DNA of 64,000 nucleotides. Source: Candidatus Hinthialibacter antarcticus. GTDB taxonomy: Bacteria > Hinthialibacterota > Hinthialibacteria > Hinthialibacterales > Hinthialibacteraceae. The notes under the pieces were generated by a model, which searched no databases, had not been told where the DNA came from, and saw nothing but the letters and a program-made list of their open reading frames with translations. Below, one piece after another: positions 1 to 9,335 of the stretch. The position numbers and the translations under genes were made by a program. The DNA lies in NCBI GenBank assembly GCA_030765645.1, contig JAVCCE010000023.1, forward strand, positions 1 to 64,000, given 5' to 3'. Within the stretch, counting starts at the first letter, position 1. Every line of letters starts with the position of its first letter.

Positions 1-117
1 CGTACCCTCAAACGGCGTGACCTTCCCGTTGTCGACACCGTCGTGGATGCATTACAATCCATCGCCTCCGGTCATGCACTCCCTCTATTTCCCGGCAAAC
101 TTGCTTCAGGCGGCTAA
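1..117 (+). CDS. C-terminal end of an unrecognised protein (partial)
   Basis: Frame 1 is open from the window edge to a TAA at 115-117 and gives the last 38 residues of a protein, ending in LPLFPGKLASGG. The codon use and GC content match the bulk of the window rather than the AT-rich gene that follows on the other strand. The fragment is too short and lacks a motif I know, so no function is assigned. It is convergent with the next gene, with only four bases between the two stop codons. Confidence 0.55.
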   Translation, partial: RTLKRRDLPVVDTVVDALQSIASGHALPLFPGKLASGG

Positions 118-121
118 AGTG

Positions 122-673
122 TTACAATTTTTCTATTAACTCATCTCTTACTGATGTTTTTCTCAAACTATGACTTCTTTGACGCAATAATTTCCGCCTA
201 TCTCTTTGCAATTCTGCAATCTTTTCAAACTCTTTGTCATTTTCAATTGATTCCCTGATTCTAATACTTCTCTCTCTTGAGAAAAGTAAGTATTCAGAAT
301 AGTTTTTCGCGTTACCATATATTGCAGTACCAAATGGGTTGTATGGATTTCTTGTATTCTTAATTACCCATAGTGAAACTTGATCTAATGTTTGAATTGA
401 TACATTGAGATCAATCAAGATTTTAAATAGCCATATTGAACCTGCCACTGACCCGCCGTACCAATTCAATTCTTTTTCTGCAAAGACTAAACCTTTAATT
501 AGGAATACTAATTCTTGAGTTGATAATCCTGATACTTCTTTTTCCCAATCATTCTTGTTTATTCTATTAATATGTCCATAGCCATTCATATGCAATAGGC
601 TTATGTGAGTCTTGAGATTATCAAGATCAGTCCCCACTTTTATTAATTGATTTATGATTGATTTATTATCCAT
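122..673 (-). CDS. AT-rich hypothetical protein
   Basis: A 183-residue soluble protein with no signal peptide or membrane segment. I do not recognise a family. The N-terminal half is mixed and Trp/Tyr-containing (ELNWYGGSVAGSIWLFK). The C-terminal third is highly charged and probably helical (KIAELQRDRRKLLRQRSHS), which could bind nucleic acid or a partner. ATG at 673 is chosen; a TTG two codons upstream is also open. The gene is much richer in A and T than its neighbours and lies between a gene end and a family A palindromic repeat, which suggests acquisition by transfer. It is a plausible accessory or defence-type gene, but nothing in the sequence proves that. Confidence 0.6.
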   Translation of the reverse strand: MDNKSIINQLIKVGTDLDNLKTHISLLHMNGYGHINRINKNDWEKEVSGLSTQELVFLIKGLVFAEKELNWYGGSVAGSIWLFKILIDLNVSIQTLDQVSLWVIKNTRNPYNPFGTAIYGNAKNYSEYLLFSRERSIRIRESIENDKEFEKIAELQRDRRKLLRQRSHSLRKTSVRDELIEKL

Positions 674-730
674 TTTCAACTAGTTCAATTTATAAACTTT
701 CTCAAAAATGCTTGATCGTTCGCTGCGAAA

Positions 731-810
731 GGCATGGGTGCAGATCTGGGAGCGCCTGTGCAAAAGGGCCAGAAAGCCCGCATTGAAGCAAGCAGAGATG
801 TACCCATGCC
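731..810 (-). repeat. Family A palindromic repeat, copy 1
   Basis: An 80-bp copy of the dispersed palindrome that recurs at 2873, 21480, 31446, 43048 and (half) 54127. It runs in the opposite orientation to the others. On the minus strand it begins GGCATGGGTACATCTCTG and ends in CACCCATGCC, so the outer arms pair with a few mismatches. The inner part contains the shared GCGGGCTTTC...GGCCCTTTTGCAC hairpin. The flank TTCGCTGCG seen left of other copies is also present here. No long terminal inverted repeats were found around this copy. Confidence 0.85.
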
Positions 811-951
811 AATTAAAGAAATTCTATCTTGTGACTGACTTGCCTTATAAAAACCTTTCTATCGCTTTCTAATATACTCCGCCTGCTTGCGAAATCAATT
901 CACTTTGTTTATTGTGATAAAAGCGCATTATCCTGATTGGTGGAGAGAACC

Positions 952-2796
952 ATGACCACGTTTGAACTATCCCGCAGGCGGTTTAACGCATCCCTCATCG
1001 CAGCCGCAGCGGCGCCCGCATTAGCGACGACCGCATCGGCGCAGTCACAACTCAAAGACTGGCAGCGCGAATCGCTCGAAATGGCGCTTAAAAAAGCCGA
1101 AGACAATTACGACCCAGAAGTTCAACTCGTGCGCGGCACGGTCGGCAACATCGGCTACCACACAACACTCAAACAAGGAACGCCCATTCACCATACCCGC
1201 TCGTCGTCCGTCTATGCTGCGGCGCTGCTTGATTCAGGCAGAGAGGCCGACCTGCAACGCGCCCAAGATATCCTACGAAAAATCATCAGCCTGCAAGACC
1301 AGAACCCCGACAACAAAACCTATGGCATCTGGTCATGGTATTACGAAGAGCCGCTTAAGATGATGTCGCCGCCCGATTGGAACTGGGCTGACTTCAACGG
1401 CGTCCAGCTGTTACACGCATGGATCTACCACCGAGACCGCCTTGACGACGGCCTGCGCGAGGCGCTGCGCGAGTCGATCCTTCACGCCGCCCGCTCGATC
1501 CGCAAGCGTAACGTCGGCCCGGGCTACACCAACATCGCCATCATGGGGACCTATGTCACTATGGTTGCGGGCGAGCAAATGGACGACGACGGCCTGCGCG
1601 ACTATGCGAAGAAACGCCTGCGCCGTTTTCACGAAGCCACCATGAAGACCGGGTCGTTCAATGAATACAACAGCCCCACCTACACCGTGGTGGCGCTATC
1701 GGAAATCACCCGCATGATGATGCACTTCGAGGACGCTGACGACCGCAAACTGGTCGAAGAGTTGAACCACACCGCCTGGAAACACACCGCCGTGCGCTTT
1801 CACCCGCCGACCGGGCAATGGGCCGGGCCGCATAGCCGCAGTTATCGAACGCTGCTCAATGATGACAGCCGCGTTTTTCAAGTGGTTGAAGTCGCGACCG
1901 GATTGCGAAAGAAGATTTCGGACAAACGCCCGCTTGACTTGGGGCTGGATGAATATCGGCTTGATTTCAAATGCCCAGATGAATTACTTACTCATTTTTT
2001 AGAACTCAAAGAGCCGAAGAGCATCATCGAAACCTTTCAAATCAACACGAAAGGCGATGTTGTCGGCACAACCTATTTACATCCCAACTACTGCATCGGC
2101 TCGGTTAATCGCGGCGACTTCTGGGTGCAGCGCCGCCCCATCATTGCCTATTGGGGAGACCGCGAAAATCCCCGATACTTACAGGTACGGTTTTTACACG
2201 ACGGCTATGACTTTTGTTCGGCGCTTCCCTTCACCGTTCAAGACAAAAATTCACTGCTCTGTCATGTGGCTTTCGCGAACGACTATGGAGACACTCACGT
2301 CAGCCTCGACCGCATTCAAAACGGAACCATCAAAGCCAAAGACCTGCGCCTGCGCTTTGAATTCGGCGGCGCCGTCGACGGCTTAACGACCAAAATAGCA
2401 GGTTCACCAAGACGCACGGTTGGATTCAATGCAGATGACGGCGATATTTTGATTGACATGAAAACCGGGCAGAACTCCTTTGGCGACGGGCAGGATACGG
2501 TCCCTTGGGAAACTGGCGAAGGCGACGGTAAGAAGTGGGTGGACGCGGTCGCATTTCATTCAGACACAGAGCAGGAGATTATTCTTGATCGGCTGATTTC
2601 CGCGAATTTCGTCTTCGGGCTTACAGTTCGATTGAATACTGAACACCCAACAGGAAAAGGACGGCGCACCGACCAAAGCGGCGGGAGAATTAAAACGCAT
2701 TGGCAGACAGAGAGCGGCGGCTTTTATCTGGAAACGCTTGACAGCCCGCGCCCGGTTAATGATGTAAAAAACGCGGTGGTCATCAAGACGCCGTAG
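952..2796 (+). CDS. Tat-exported protein, probable alpha/alpha-toroid (heparinase/lyase-like)
   Basis: A 614-residue protein. ATG 952 is chosen because GGAGAG lies five bases upstream; a TTG at 937 is also open. The N-terminus carries a twin-arginine signal (SRRRFNASLIAAAAAPALA), so export to the periplasm in folded form is expected. Residues about 30-350 are helix-rich with regular aromatic residues (GIWSWYYEEP, WNWADFNGVQLLHAW, FNEYNSPTYT), which resembles the (alpha/alpha) toroid of heparinase II/III and related polysaccharide lyases. The C-terminal 250 residues look beta-rich. This reading is inference from composition and motif style. No catalytic residues can be assigned with confidence. 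It stands alone, flanked by family A repeats on both sides. Confidence 0.7.
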   Translation: MTTFELSRRRFNASLIAAAAAPALATTASAQSQLKDWQRESLEMALKKAEDNYDPEVQLVRGTVGNIGYHTTLKQGTPIHHTRSSSVYAAALLDSGREADLQRAQDILRKIISLQDQNPDNKTYGIWSWYYEEPLKMMSPPDWNWADFNGVQLLHAWIYHRDRLDDGLREALRESILHAARSIRKRNVGPGYTNIAIMGTYVTMVAGEQMDDDGLRDYAKKRLRRFHEATMKTGSFNEYNSPTYTVVALSEITRMMMHFEDADDRKLVEELNHTAWKHTAVRFHPPTGQWAGPHSRSYRTLLNDDSRVFQVVEVATGLRKKISDKRPLDLGLDEYRLDFKCPDELLTHFLELKEPKSIIETFQINTKGDVVGTTYLHPNYCIGSVNRGDFWVQRRPIIAYWGDRENPRYLQVRFLHDGYDFCSALPFTVQDKNSLLCHVAFANDYGDTHVSLDRIQNGTIKAKDLRLRFEFGGAVDGLTTKIAGSPRRTVGFNADDGDILIDMKTGQNSFGDGQDTVPWETGEGDGKKWVDAVAFHSDTEQEIILDRLISANFVFGLTVRLNTEHPTGKGRRTDQSGGRIKTHWQTESGGFYLETLDSPRPVNDVKNAVVIKTP

Positions 2797-2837
2797 AGAA
2801 AATGGAACCGAATAAATCAGGCTTTGGATTACTAAAT

Positions 2838-3017
2838 GCTAACTCAAAAATACTTAAAAAACCGCTTAAATAGGCATGGTTACAACTCTGCTCGCTTCGG
2901 TGTGGGCTTTCAGGCCCTTTTGCACAGGCGCTCCCAGAGTTACACCCATGCCAAAATTGGCTTCTTAGTCTTTGATATGTTGGAAAGTATTTTCGTAATC
3001 AGTATTTTTGAGTTGGC
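2838..3017 (+). repeat. Family A element, copy 2, with 17-bp inverted arms
   Basis: The 80-bp palindromic core lies at 2873-2952. It is enclosed by arms GCTAACTCAAAAATACT (2838-2854) and its near-perfect reverse complement at 3001-3017, so the whole element is about 180 bp. The arm sequence differs from that of copies 3 and 5. The right-hand flank (AAAATTGGCTTCTTAGTC) is a diverged form of the flank in copies 3, 5 and 6. A 64-codon open frame across it is not a gene. Confidence 0.75.
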
Positions 3018-3040
3018 TTCTAATAAATGACTGATTCAAT

Positions 3041-4537
3041 TTACCCTAAACGATAATTGGGCGCTTCTTTGGTGATGAAGACGTCGTGGGGATGGCTCTC
3101 CTGCAAACTCGCTTGAGTCACCTGAGTGAACTGCGCTTTTTGGTGGAGTTCTTCGATGGTTGGAGTTCCACAATAGCCCATACCAGCGCGAACGCCGCCG
3201 ATCAGTTGAAAGATGATGCCAGAGAGGCTGCCTTTATAGGGAACACGTCCTTCGATTCCCTCAGGCACCAATTTCTGATCTTCGGTGACTTCCGTTTGGC
3301 CGTAACGGTCTTTGCTGCCCTCTTTCATGGCGCCGACCGACCCCATACCGCGATAAATCTTAAAGGTACGCCCGCCATAGAAGATAGTTTCGCCAGGCGC
3401 TTCTTCGGCCCCGGCGAACAATCCGCCGATCATCACGGAATGAGCGCCCGCCGCCAACGCCTTGACTGCGTCGCCGGAAAACTTAACGCCGCCGTCTGCA
3501 ATTAATTTGACGCCAGGGTATTTCTCGATTTCACATGCGCAATCAAATACCGCCGAAATTTGCGGAACGCCCGCGCCGCTGACCACTCGCGTCGTGCAGA
3601 TCGAACCTGGCCCCATGCCGACTTTGACGGCGTCCACGCCCCGGTCGCATAAGAACGACACACCGTCTTTGGTCGCGATATTACCCGCAACGATGATCGC
3701 TTTTGGGTAATTCTGTTTAGCGCGCTGTACCGCATCGCCCACCCGCTTGGTGTAACCATGCGCGGTGTCAATGACGAGCGCATCAACGCCCGCTTCAAGC
3801 AAAGCGCCGGCGCGTTCATCGGTATCTTGCTCACTCACGCCAATGGCGGCAGCCACCCGCAATCGCCCCAGATCATCTTTAGACGCATTCGGGAACTTAC
3901 GCTTTTTTTCAATATCTTTAATGGTAATCAGGCCTTTTAAACGGCCTTCGGCGTCAACAACGGGGAGTTTTTCTATGCGGTGTTTTTGTAAGACCGCTTG
4001 AGCCTGTTCTAAGGTAGTTCCCTCCGACGCGGTCACCAGGTTGTCTTTTGTCATATAGGTATGAATCGGCGCACTGGTTTCGTCCTCCGACAAAAAGCGC
4101 AAGTCACGGTTGGTCAAAATACCGACGAGTTTATCATCTTCCGTGATGGGGACGCCGGAGATGCGAAAACGCGCCATCAGTTCCAGCGCGTGCGCAATGG
4201 TTTCATTTGGCCCCAAGGTAAAGGGGTCGATTATCATCCCGCTCTCTGAACGCTTAACATGGTCGACTTCAGAGGCTTGGCGTTCAATCGTCATGTTTTT
4301 GTGAATTACGCCGATGCCTCCCTCTTGAGCGATGGCAATCGCCAGCCGGGATTCAGTCACGGTGTCCATTGCTGATGAGCAGAATGGACTGGAGATGCGA
4401 ATGTTTCCCGCAAAGATCGTTGAAACATCGACCTCGTTGGGCACGAGTTCTGAATAGCCCGGCAAAAGCAGGACGTCATCGAAGGTGAGCGATACAGTGA
4501 CGAATTTTTGGTCCCGGTCAATCATTGAAACGTTCAC
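3041..4537 (-). CDS. guaB: Inosine-5'-monophosphate dehydrogenase
   Basis: Catalyses NAD-dependent oxidation of IMP to XMP, the committed step of guanine nucleotide synthesis, in the cytosol. The 498-residue length is normal. The barrel start ([19 protein letters not shown]) is followed by a CBS-domain pair (about residues 98-215) and then the active-site loop [18 protein letters not shown] with its catalytic cysteine. The phosphate-binding [10 protein letters not shown] and the flap [19 protein letters not shown] are intact. The start may be GTG 4537, two bases after an AGGAG, or the ATG four codons later (MIDRDQKF). The latter has the better spacing to that site but gives a shorter N-terminus. 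It lies downstream of the giant secreted protein gene on the same strand, with a terminator hairpin between, so it is probably transcribed separately. Confidence 0.97.
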   Translation of the reverse strand: MNVSMIDRDQKFVTVSLTFDDVLLLPGYSELVPNEVDVSTIFAGNIRISSPFCSSAMDTVTESRLAIAIAQEGGIGVIHKNMTIERQASEVDHVKRSESGMIIDPFTLGPNETIAHALELMARFRISGVPITEDDKLVGILTNRDLRFLSEDETSAPIHTYMTKDNLVTASEGTTLEQAQAVLQKHRIEKLPVVDAEGRLKGLITIKDIEKKRKFPNASKDDLGRLRVAAAIGVSEQDTDERAGALLEAGVDALVIDTAHGYTKRVGDAVQRAKQNYPKAIIVAGNIATKDGVSFLCDRGVDAVKVGMGPGSICTTRVVSGAGVPQISAVFDCACEIEKYPGVKLIADGGVKFSGDAVKALAAGAHSVMIGGLFAGAEEAPGETIFYGGRTFKIYRGMGSVGAMKEGSKDRYGQTEVTEDQKLVPEGIEGRVPYKGSLSGIIFQLIGGVRAGMGYCGTPTIEELHQKAQFTQVTQASLQESHPHDVFITKEAPNYRLG

Positions 4538-4627
4538 GGCTCCTATTTGTGTTTTGTTTGAAGCAAATCGGCCCGGCGATGCGCCAACCCAGGTGGTGAT
4601 GATAATAGTGTAGCAGTCAGAAATAAA

Positions 4628-4654
4628 TCAGGCCGACGAAAACCGTCGGCCTGA
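4628..4654 (-). terminator. Rho-independent terminator after the giant secreted protein gene
   Basis: A perfect inverted repeat, TCAGGCCGACG / CGTCGGCCTGA, with a short A-rich loop. Read on the minus strand it is followed by TTTATTTCT. It lies 44 bases beyond the stop of the 4698-9239 gene and before guaB, so it should end that transcript. Confidence 0.75.
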
Positions 4655-4697
4655 AGTGTGCATTCGTATGATAAAAAACGCAAGCGCGGCGTACAGG

Positions 4698-7600
4698 TTA
4701 TCCTAATGGAACCGATGTACTGCCGCCGCCAGGAACAGCAATTTCATCAATTAAACGAAACGTGTTGATCGTCGTATTTAATTGTGCTGTACCACCAGTC
4801 GTATCCAAGACGGTAAAGGTAACGGTAAACAACGTCACATTACCCGTAGCGTCTGTTTCTTGAGTAGATTGGACGGTTACGCGGCCTTGGCTATTGATAA
4901 TATCTGTGGTTGGCGTACCAAAGTTTGCGCCTTGGCTGACCGAATCCGCCCGTAATAACGCCGGATTGTAATCAACCGACACGTTGTATTCAACTAAACC
5001 AGTGGTATTTTTGTCAACAGCAACCACCGCAGTAAACGTTTCGTTGACATTGTAAGGCCCGCCTGCCACTGTAACGCCGAAGTTTTCAACCGGCCCGGGA
5101 GTCGCCGTCGGCGCTGGAGTCGCGGTTGGATCTACGAGTACAGGTGTTGCAGTCGGCTCTATCACTGGCGTCGCTGTTGCATCGACTGGAACAGGAGTTA
5201 CGGTCGCGTCTACAGGAACCGGAGTTACGGTCGCATCCACAGGAACAGGGGTTACAGTTGAGTCAGCAGAAACAGGAGTCGCAGTTGCGTCAACCGAAAC
5301 CGGGGTCACCGTAGCATCCACAGGAACAGGGGTTGCTGTGGGATCAGCCACTACTGGTGTTGCAGTCGGGGTTGCGTCGCCAATTACTGGCGTAGCGGTC
5401 GGATCAGTTATCACTGGCGTAGCAGTTGGTGTCGCATCACCGATCACCGGCGTAGCAGTTGGTGTCGCATCACCGATCACCGGAGTGGCAGTCGGAGTCG
5501 CGTCGCCAATTACTGGCGTTGCTGTCGGAGTTGCATCACCAATCACCGGAGTAGCGGTCGGGTCGGCTGGGACAGGAGTCGGCGTCGGAATTTCGGCGCC
5601 AGTTCCACTTTGAATGATTACGTTATCAATCGCCCACCACCAGTCATTGCCTGCTTCAAACATGATGAATGAAACAACCATTTCGCTGGCGCTGGTCGGG
5701 TTATTGATACTCAGAGCAACGGCTTCGTTGACCATATCGTCATGGAAGTTTGGATCTTCAGGATCAGACGTCCAACGCAACAACTCAACAGGCGCGCCGC
5801 CGTCGAATGAAACTTCAACGCGCACCTTTTGGGCGTCTTCGTCTCTCCAACTTGAATCAAACGACAGGTTCACTGTATTTTCAGTTACTCCCGCCAGAGA
5901 AATCGGAGGCGTACGCAATACGGCCAAATAACCGCCCAGCGATTCGGGATCACCCTTGTCATCCCATTCATCCGGGTCAACGATTGCGACGTTACCAACG
6001 CCCGACGTAAAGCCGGAGCGTTCTTGATCGCCCGCAACTTCCACCCATGCGTCTTTATTCGCAAACGCCCAGCCTTGCCATTCGGTCACACCTTGTTCTG
6101 GGTCAAATAAACCCGGAACGCCGCTACTGTCTACAGCCCAACCAAATGGGGGAACATTTGTCCAATCGGTTCCGTCACCGCCGACTTCGTCGACGAACGG
6201 CCCTAATATAACGCTTTCAAAATCTTCCGTTACTGGCATTGTCAGCGCAGGAATGGGGGTCGCCGTCGGCGGCAGCGGTGTGGCTGTCGGCGGAACCGGC
6301 GTTGATGTCGGCTCCGGCGTCGGCGTAATGGTCGCCGTCGGGATCGGAGTCACAGTCGGCGTCGGCGTCTTGGTCGGGGTTATATCAGCCTTCGCCTGGA
6401 AGGGTGAAAATTCGAGATCAAGCGCTTGCCATTTTTTAAGATCGCCGCTGGGGCCGGTGGGCAAGAACAAAGAGCTGCCCGGCAATGCGGGAACTTCACC
6501 ATATTTATGGACTGTACCGAAGCGGTCTAACATATAGACGCCAACGATTTTTCCTTCGTCGTTGCCGACCAAGGTCAAGTCGCGGGCAAGATCAAATCCG
6601 AAGAACGGTTGATCGTCTAGAATGGTCGGATCAACAAAGTTGTCCGCCATGGTCGTACCAATGGAATTCACGATTTCGATGGCGCCCAAGCGGGTCAACA
6701 ACGCATAGCCTTGACCGTTCGGGAAAATTTCGAGATCAACCGCAATGTTGAAGTTGAAGTACGGCGCATCCACCGAAGCGTCCATCAAACCGCTTGCGGG
6801 GCTTTCCCACGGAGCAGGAACGGGAACGCCCGCTTCTTCAACCATGGTATGAACCGCGCCGAATGCGTCTAAGACCGCATAGCCTTTGGTAACGAGAACG
6901 CGCTTGGTGTATTTGGTCGAAGCAATATTCAAGCGTTCGCTTGGAATCGCGATGGGGGAGAACAGTTTTGATTCATCGACGCCGCTGCCGGAGGCAATGG
7001 CGCTGCGGTTGTTTGAATCATCGACCAATGCCTGGTCCATGTCAACAAAGTCGCTGATAACTTCGAGGTCGCGAGCAACCGGGAAGTTAGCGAAGTAAGG
7101 CGCCGTCTTTTTGAAGGCGGAATCCGTACCGGCATAGTCTTGCATGTAAACAGGCTTGAAGCCAACGATGTTTTGGAACTGGTCGATGCCAGCCGTGCTC
7201 AATGCAAGTGAAACCGGCGTTTGTGATTCGTAATTTTTGACTTGTGCGACATTGGTCGGCGCGGTGTTCTTTTGGTACACAGCCAACAGGTCGCCGTTAT
7301 TGATATAGTGAACGCCGCCGAATGCATCCAAGACATAAAGACCCTGGAAGCCATAGGTGGTTTGGCGCCAGTCAACCGCGATTTCGAGGTCGCGGGCGAT
7401 AGCGTCGTCGCCGCCAGCGAATTTCACTGAGTCAGGCGCGATATCCGTTAATGTGAACGGGAAGTAAGGCAAACCGACTTGGTCGGCTTGTGCGCGGGTC
7501 GAGTTAAATTCAAGCACGGAATTGAAGTAATCAACTTGCGGGCCGTTGCCCGGCGTTGAGACGCCGATGCCTGGTTCGATCAATGCGCTGCCCAGGCTGG

Positions 7601-9239
7601 GGCCGGTAACAATGTTCCCGGGGCCTTGGACGGCTAAAGAGTGTGAACCCGCGAATTTATCTAAGGCGTACACGCCTGTCAAACGACCATTTTCGTTTGC
7701 CACGGTTTCGATGTCGCGCATCGAATCAAAGCCCAGATAGAACAGGCTCAGGGTTACGGGCATTCCATTGCGGTCAACTTCAAACAATTTGTTCAAACCA
7801 ATCGGAAGCGAAGGATCGCTGACCGTCTTGGCGAGACCCATACTGTCAAAGCCGATTGCGCCGTCAACCAAATCGGGATTCAACTTGGCCGATTGTGAGC
7901 CGCCGCCGTCAAAACGCCCAGCAGGCGTTTCGGGGCCGAAGCCGATGGGCCAGGCATTGCCGAATTTCATCGCGATCCAGTCATAAGCCAAGGCTTGAGG
8001 ACTGCCGCCGGATGTACGGCGAAAAGCGGTTTCAAAGAACTGACCAACGCCAATATCATCGGTGCGTTCGGATTCGTAAACTTTGACGCCGTCTTGCCAA
8101 CCTTGGATCAACGACATGCCGTCGGCCGGGTCATCATCAATAATGACGATGCGAATCACGACCCATTCACCAGAAGCGCCGGTGCGGGTGTCGTTCTTGG
8201 TTCCATTGCCGTTGCGACTGTCATTGGTTTGACCAAATTCCCAACCAGCGGGGCCGTCGCCGCTTTCAGCGACATGGCCTAGCGTCCAATAAGGAACGCC
8301 GTCTGCGGCTGCGCCGTCATCAAGGCGAATATCCAAGACGGATTTTTCGCTGGTGGTGCCGAGGTCTTTAATGCGCATCACCAAAGTCATGCGCCCGTTC
8401 CAGTTGTTATAAATATCGTTAGCAAACGTATAGCCAGGCGCACTGTTTGAAGGACCGGAGTTGTCATCAATCCGGTTCCAAACGCCGCCGACCTGGGCGC
8501 CTAACGAAAAGTCGATGCTTTCGTATTCCAGGTTGCCTGCTTCCTGCCCCATCCAATCAACGCCGCCATTGGCGATGATGGTTTCAGGCAGCACATCGCC
8601 GTTGTAGACAAAGTCCCAACCAGCGGTGTCCGACAGGCCGTTTGGCGTCGCAGGGCCCTCGCCGGGGCCATAGGCTGACGACAAAGAGAAACGCAACCAA
8701 CTGAATTGGTAGGTATTGACCGGGCTGGCGGAAAGAATGGTCCCGCTTTCGGGAACCACAGGGCCGTCAGCGCCCGCGAGTTGAATGCGGGAGTCATAGA
8801 CCTTGGCGCCGTCGCGGTAACCGATGATTCGCAGGTTGGAATCAGCGGTATTTTGGTCTACCACAACAAGGCGAAGCACGGTCGATTCATTGACGCCGCC
8901 CGTCGCAACTGTTCCAGCGATACTGGAATAGCCCGACTCTTCGGCGTCATTCGCCGCAAACGTCCACCCTTGCGAGGTTTGCCCCAAAACCCAGGGAATG
9001 CTGACGCCGCCCTTATTAAAGGTCAACGTCACGGTAGACGTGGCGTCGGCGACCCCAAGATCGGTGGCCTTCAACACCATGGTCATTTGACCGTTCCAAC
9101 TTGCGAGACCAGTCGGAACCGTCAAATCCCCAGCCGGAGGATCGTTAAGAGATAGATCCCAATCCTGGGCCAATGCGGGGAAAGCAAAACTGCAAACTAA
9201 CAGCAACGGAAGTACACACGCTACGATCCAATTCTTCAT
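4698..9239 (-). CDS. Giant secreted modular protein with C-terminal cohesin-like domain
   Basis: A protein of 1513 residues from ATG 9239, which begins a clear Sec signal peptide (MKNWIVACVLPLLLVCSF... cut near ALA-Q). An upstream ATG at 9335 with a strong GAGGGGG site would add 32 charged residues before the signal, so the start is open. In order: two related beta-sandwich, LamG-like repeats (residues about 25-420, each with an NGQMTMVLK/NGRMTLVMR strand); a series of repeats with the pattern ARDLE...GLYVLDAFGGVH (about 480-940) suggesting a propeller-like domain; a Thr/Pro linker; a jelly-roll-type domain with a WAFANKDAWVEV segment; a long PTATPV-repeat linker; and a C-terminal cohesin-type domain (VDYNPALLRADSV). 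Cohesin domains bind dockerins, so a cell-surface or extracellular scaffold role is inferred. No dockerin gene is visible nearby. Confidence 0.85.
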   Translation of the reverse strand: MKNWIVACVLPLLLVCSFAFPALAQDWDLSLNDPPAGDLTVPTGLASWNGQMTMVLKATDLGVADATSTVTLTFNKGGVSIPWVLGQTSQGWTFAANDAEESGYSSIAGTVATGGVNESTVLRLVVVDQNTADSNLRIIGYRDGAKVYDSRIQLAGADGPVVPESGTILSASPVNTYQFSWLRFSLSSAYGPGEGPATPNGLSDTAGWDFVYNGDVLPETIIANGGVDWMGQEAGNLEYESIDFSLGAQVGGVWNRIDDNSGPSNSAPGYTFANDIYNNWNGRMTLVMRIKDLGTTSEKSVLDIRLDDGAAADGVPYWTLGHVAESGDGPAGWEFGQTNDSRNGNGTKNDTRTGASGEWVVIRIVIIDDDPADGMSLIQGWQDGVKVYESERTDDIGVGQFFETAFRRTSGGSPQALAYDWIAMKFGNAWPIGFGPETPAGRFDGGGSQSAKLNPDLVDGAIGFDSMGLAKTVSDPSLPIGLNKLFEVDRNGMPVTLSLFYLGFDSMRDIETVANENGRLTGVYALDKFAGSHSLAVQGPGNIVTGPSLGSALIEPGIGVSTPGNGPQVDYFNSVLEFNSTRAQADQVGLPYFPFTLTDIAPDSVKFAGGDDAIARDLEIAVDWRQTTYGFQGLYVLDAFGGVHYINNGDLLAVYQKNTAPTNVAQVKNYESQTPVSLALSTAGIDQFQNIVGFKPVYMQDYAGTDSAFKKTAPYFANFPVARDLEVISDFVDMDQALVDDSNNRSAIASGSGVDESKLFSPIAIPSERLNIASTKYTKRVLVTKGYAVLDAFGAVHTMVEEAGVPVPAPWESPASGLMDASVDAPYFNFNIAVDLEIFPNGQGYALLTRLGAIEIVNSIGTTMADNFVDPTILDDQPFFGFDLARDLTLVGNDEGKIVGVYMLDRFGTVHKYGEVPALPGSSLFLPTGPSGDLKKWQALDLEFSPFQAKADITPTKTPTPTVTPIPTATITPTPEPTSTPVPPTATPLPPTATPIPALTMPVTEDFESVILGPFVDEVGGDGTDWTNVPPFGWAVDSSGVPGLFDPEQGVTEWQGWAFANKDAWVEVAGDQERSGFTSGVGNVAIVDPDEWDDKGDPESLGGYLAVLRTPPISLAGVTENTVNLSFDSSWRDEDAQKVRVEVSFDGGAPVELLRWTSDPEDPNFHDDMVNEAVALSINNPTSASEMVVSFIMFEAGNDWWWAIDNVIIQSGTGAEIPTPTPVPADPTATPVIGDATPTATPVIGDATPTATPVIGDATPTATPVIGDATPTATPVITDPTATPVIGDATPTATPVVADPTATPVPVDATVTPVSVDATATPVSADSTVTPVPVDATVTPVPVDATVTPVPVDATATPVIEPTATPVLVDPTATPAPTATPGPVENFGVTVAGGPYNVNETFTAVVAVDKNTTGLVEYNVSVDYNPALLRADSVSQGANFGTPTTDIINSQGRVTVQSTQETDATGNVTLFTVTFTVLDTTGGTAQLNTTINTFRLIDEIAVPGGGSTSVPLG
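5100..5600 (-). repeat. Intragenic tandem repeat encoding PTATPV-type linker
   Basis: Inside the giant gene, DNA units of about 33 bp (protein unit GDATPTATPVI) and shorter units (VDATVTPVP type) repeat at least a dozen times. The central units at 5360-5560 are nearly identical at DNA level, which allows slippage, so linker length may vary between strains or be misassembled. The predicted linker is extended and probably O-glycosylated by analogy with Thr/Pro linkers of secreted enzymes. Confidence 0.85.
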
Positions 9240-9335
9240 GGGGCTATTTTCACCTCTTTTGAAGTCGTCCGCTCGAACCCAACGCATCCACGAGGAGTCG
9301 TAATCTTTTCGAATCGTTGAGACCAGATTGTTCAT

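Noticed and set aside
2836-3030. 64-codon plus-strand frame
   Set aside because: It runs straight through the family A palindrome, has no ribosome site and does not look like protein.
5338-5613. Plus-strand frame encoding GVAVG repeats
   Set aside because: Antisense shadow of the PTATPV linker; low-complexity repeats keep all frames open.
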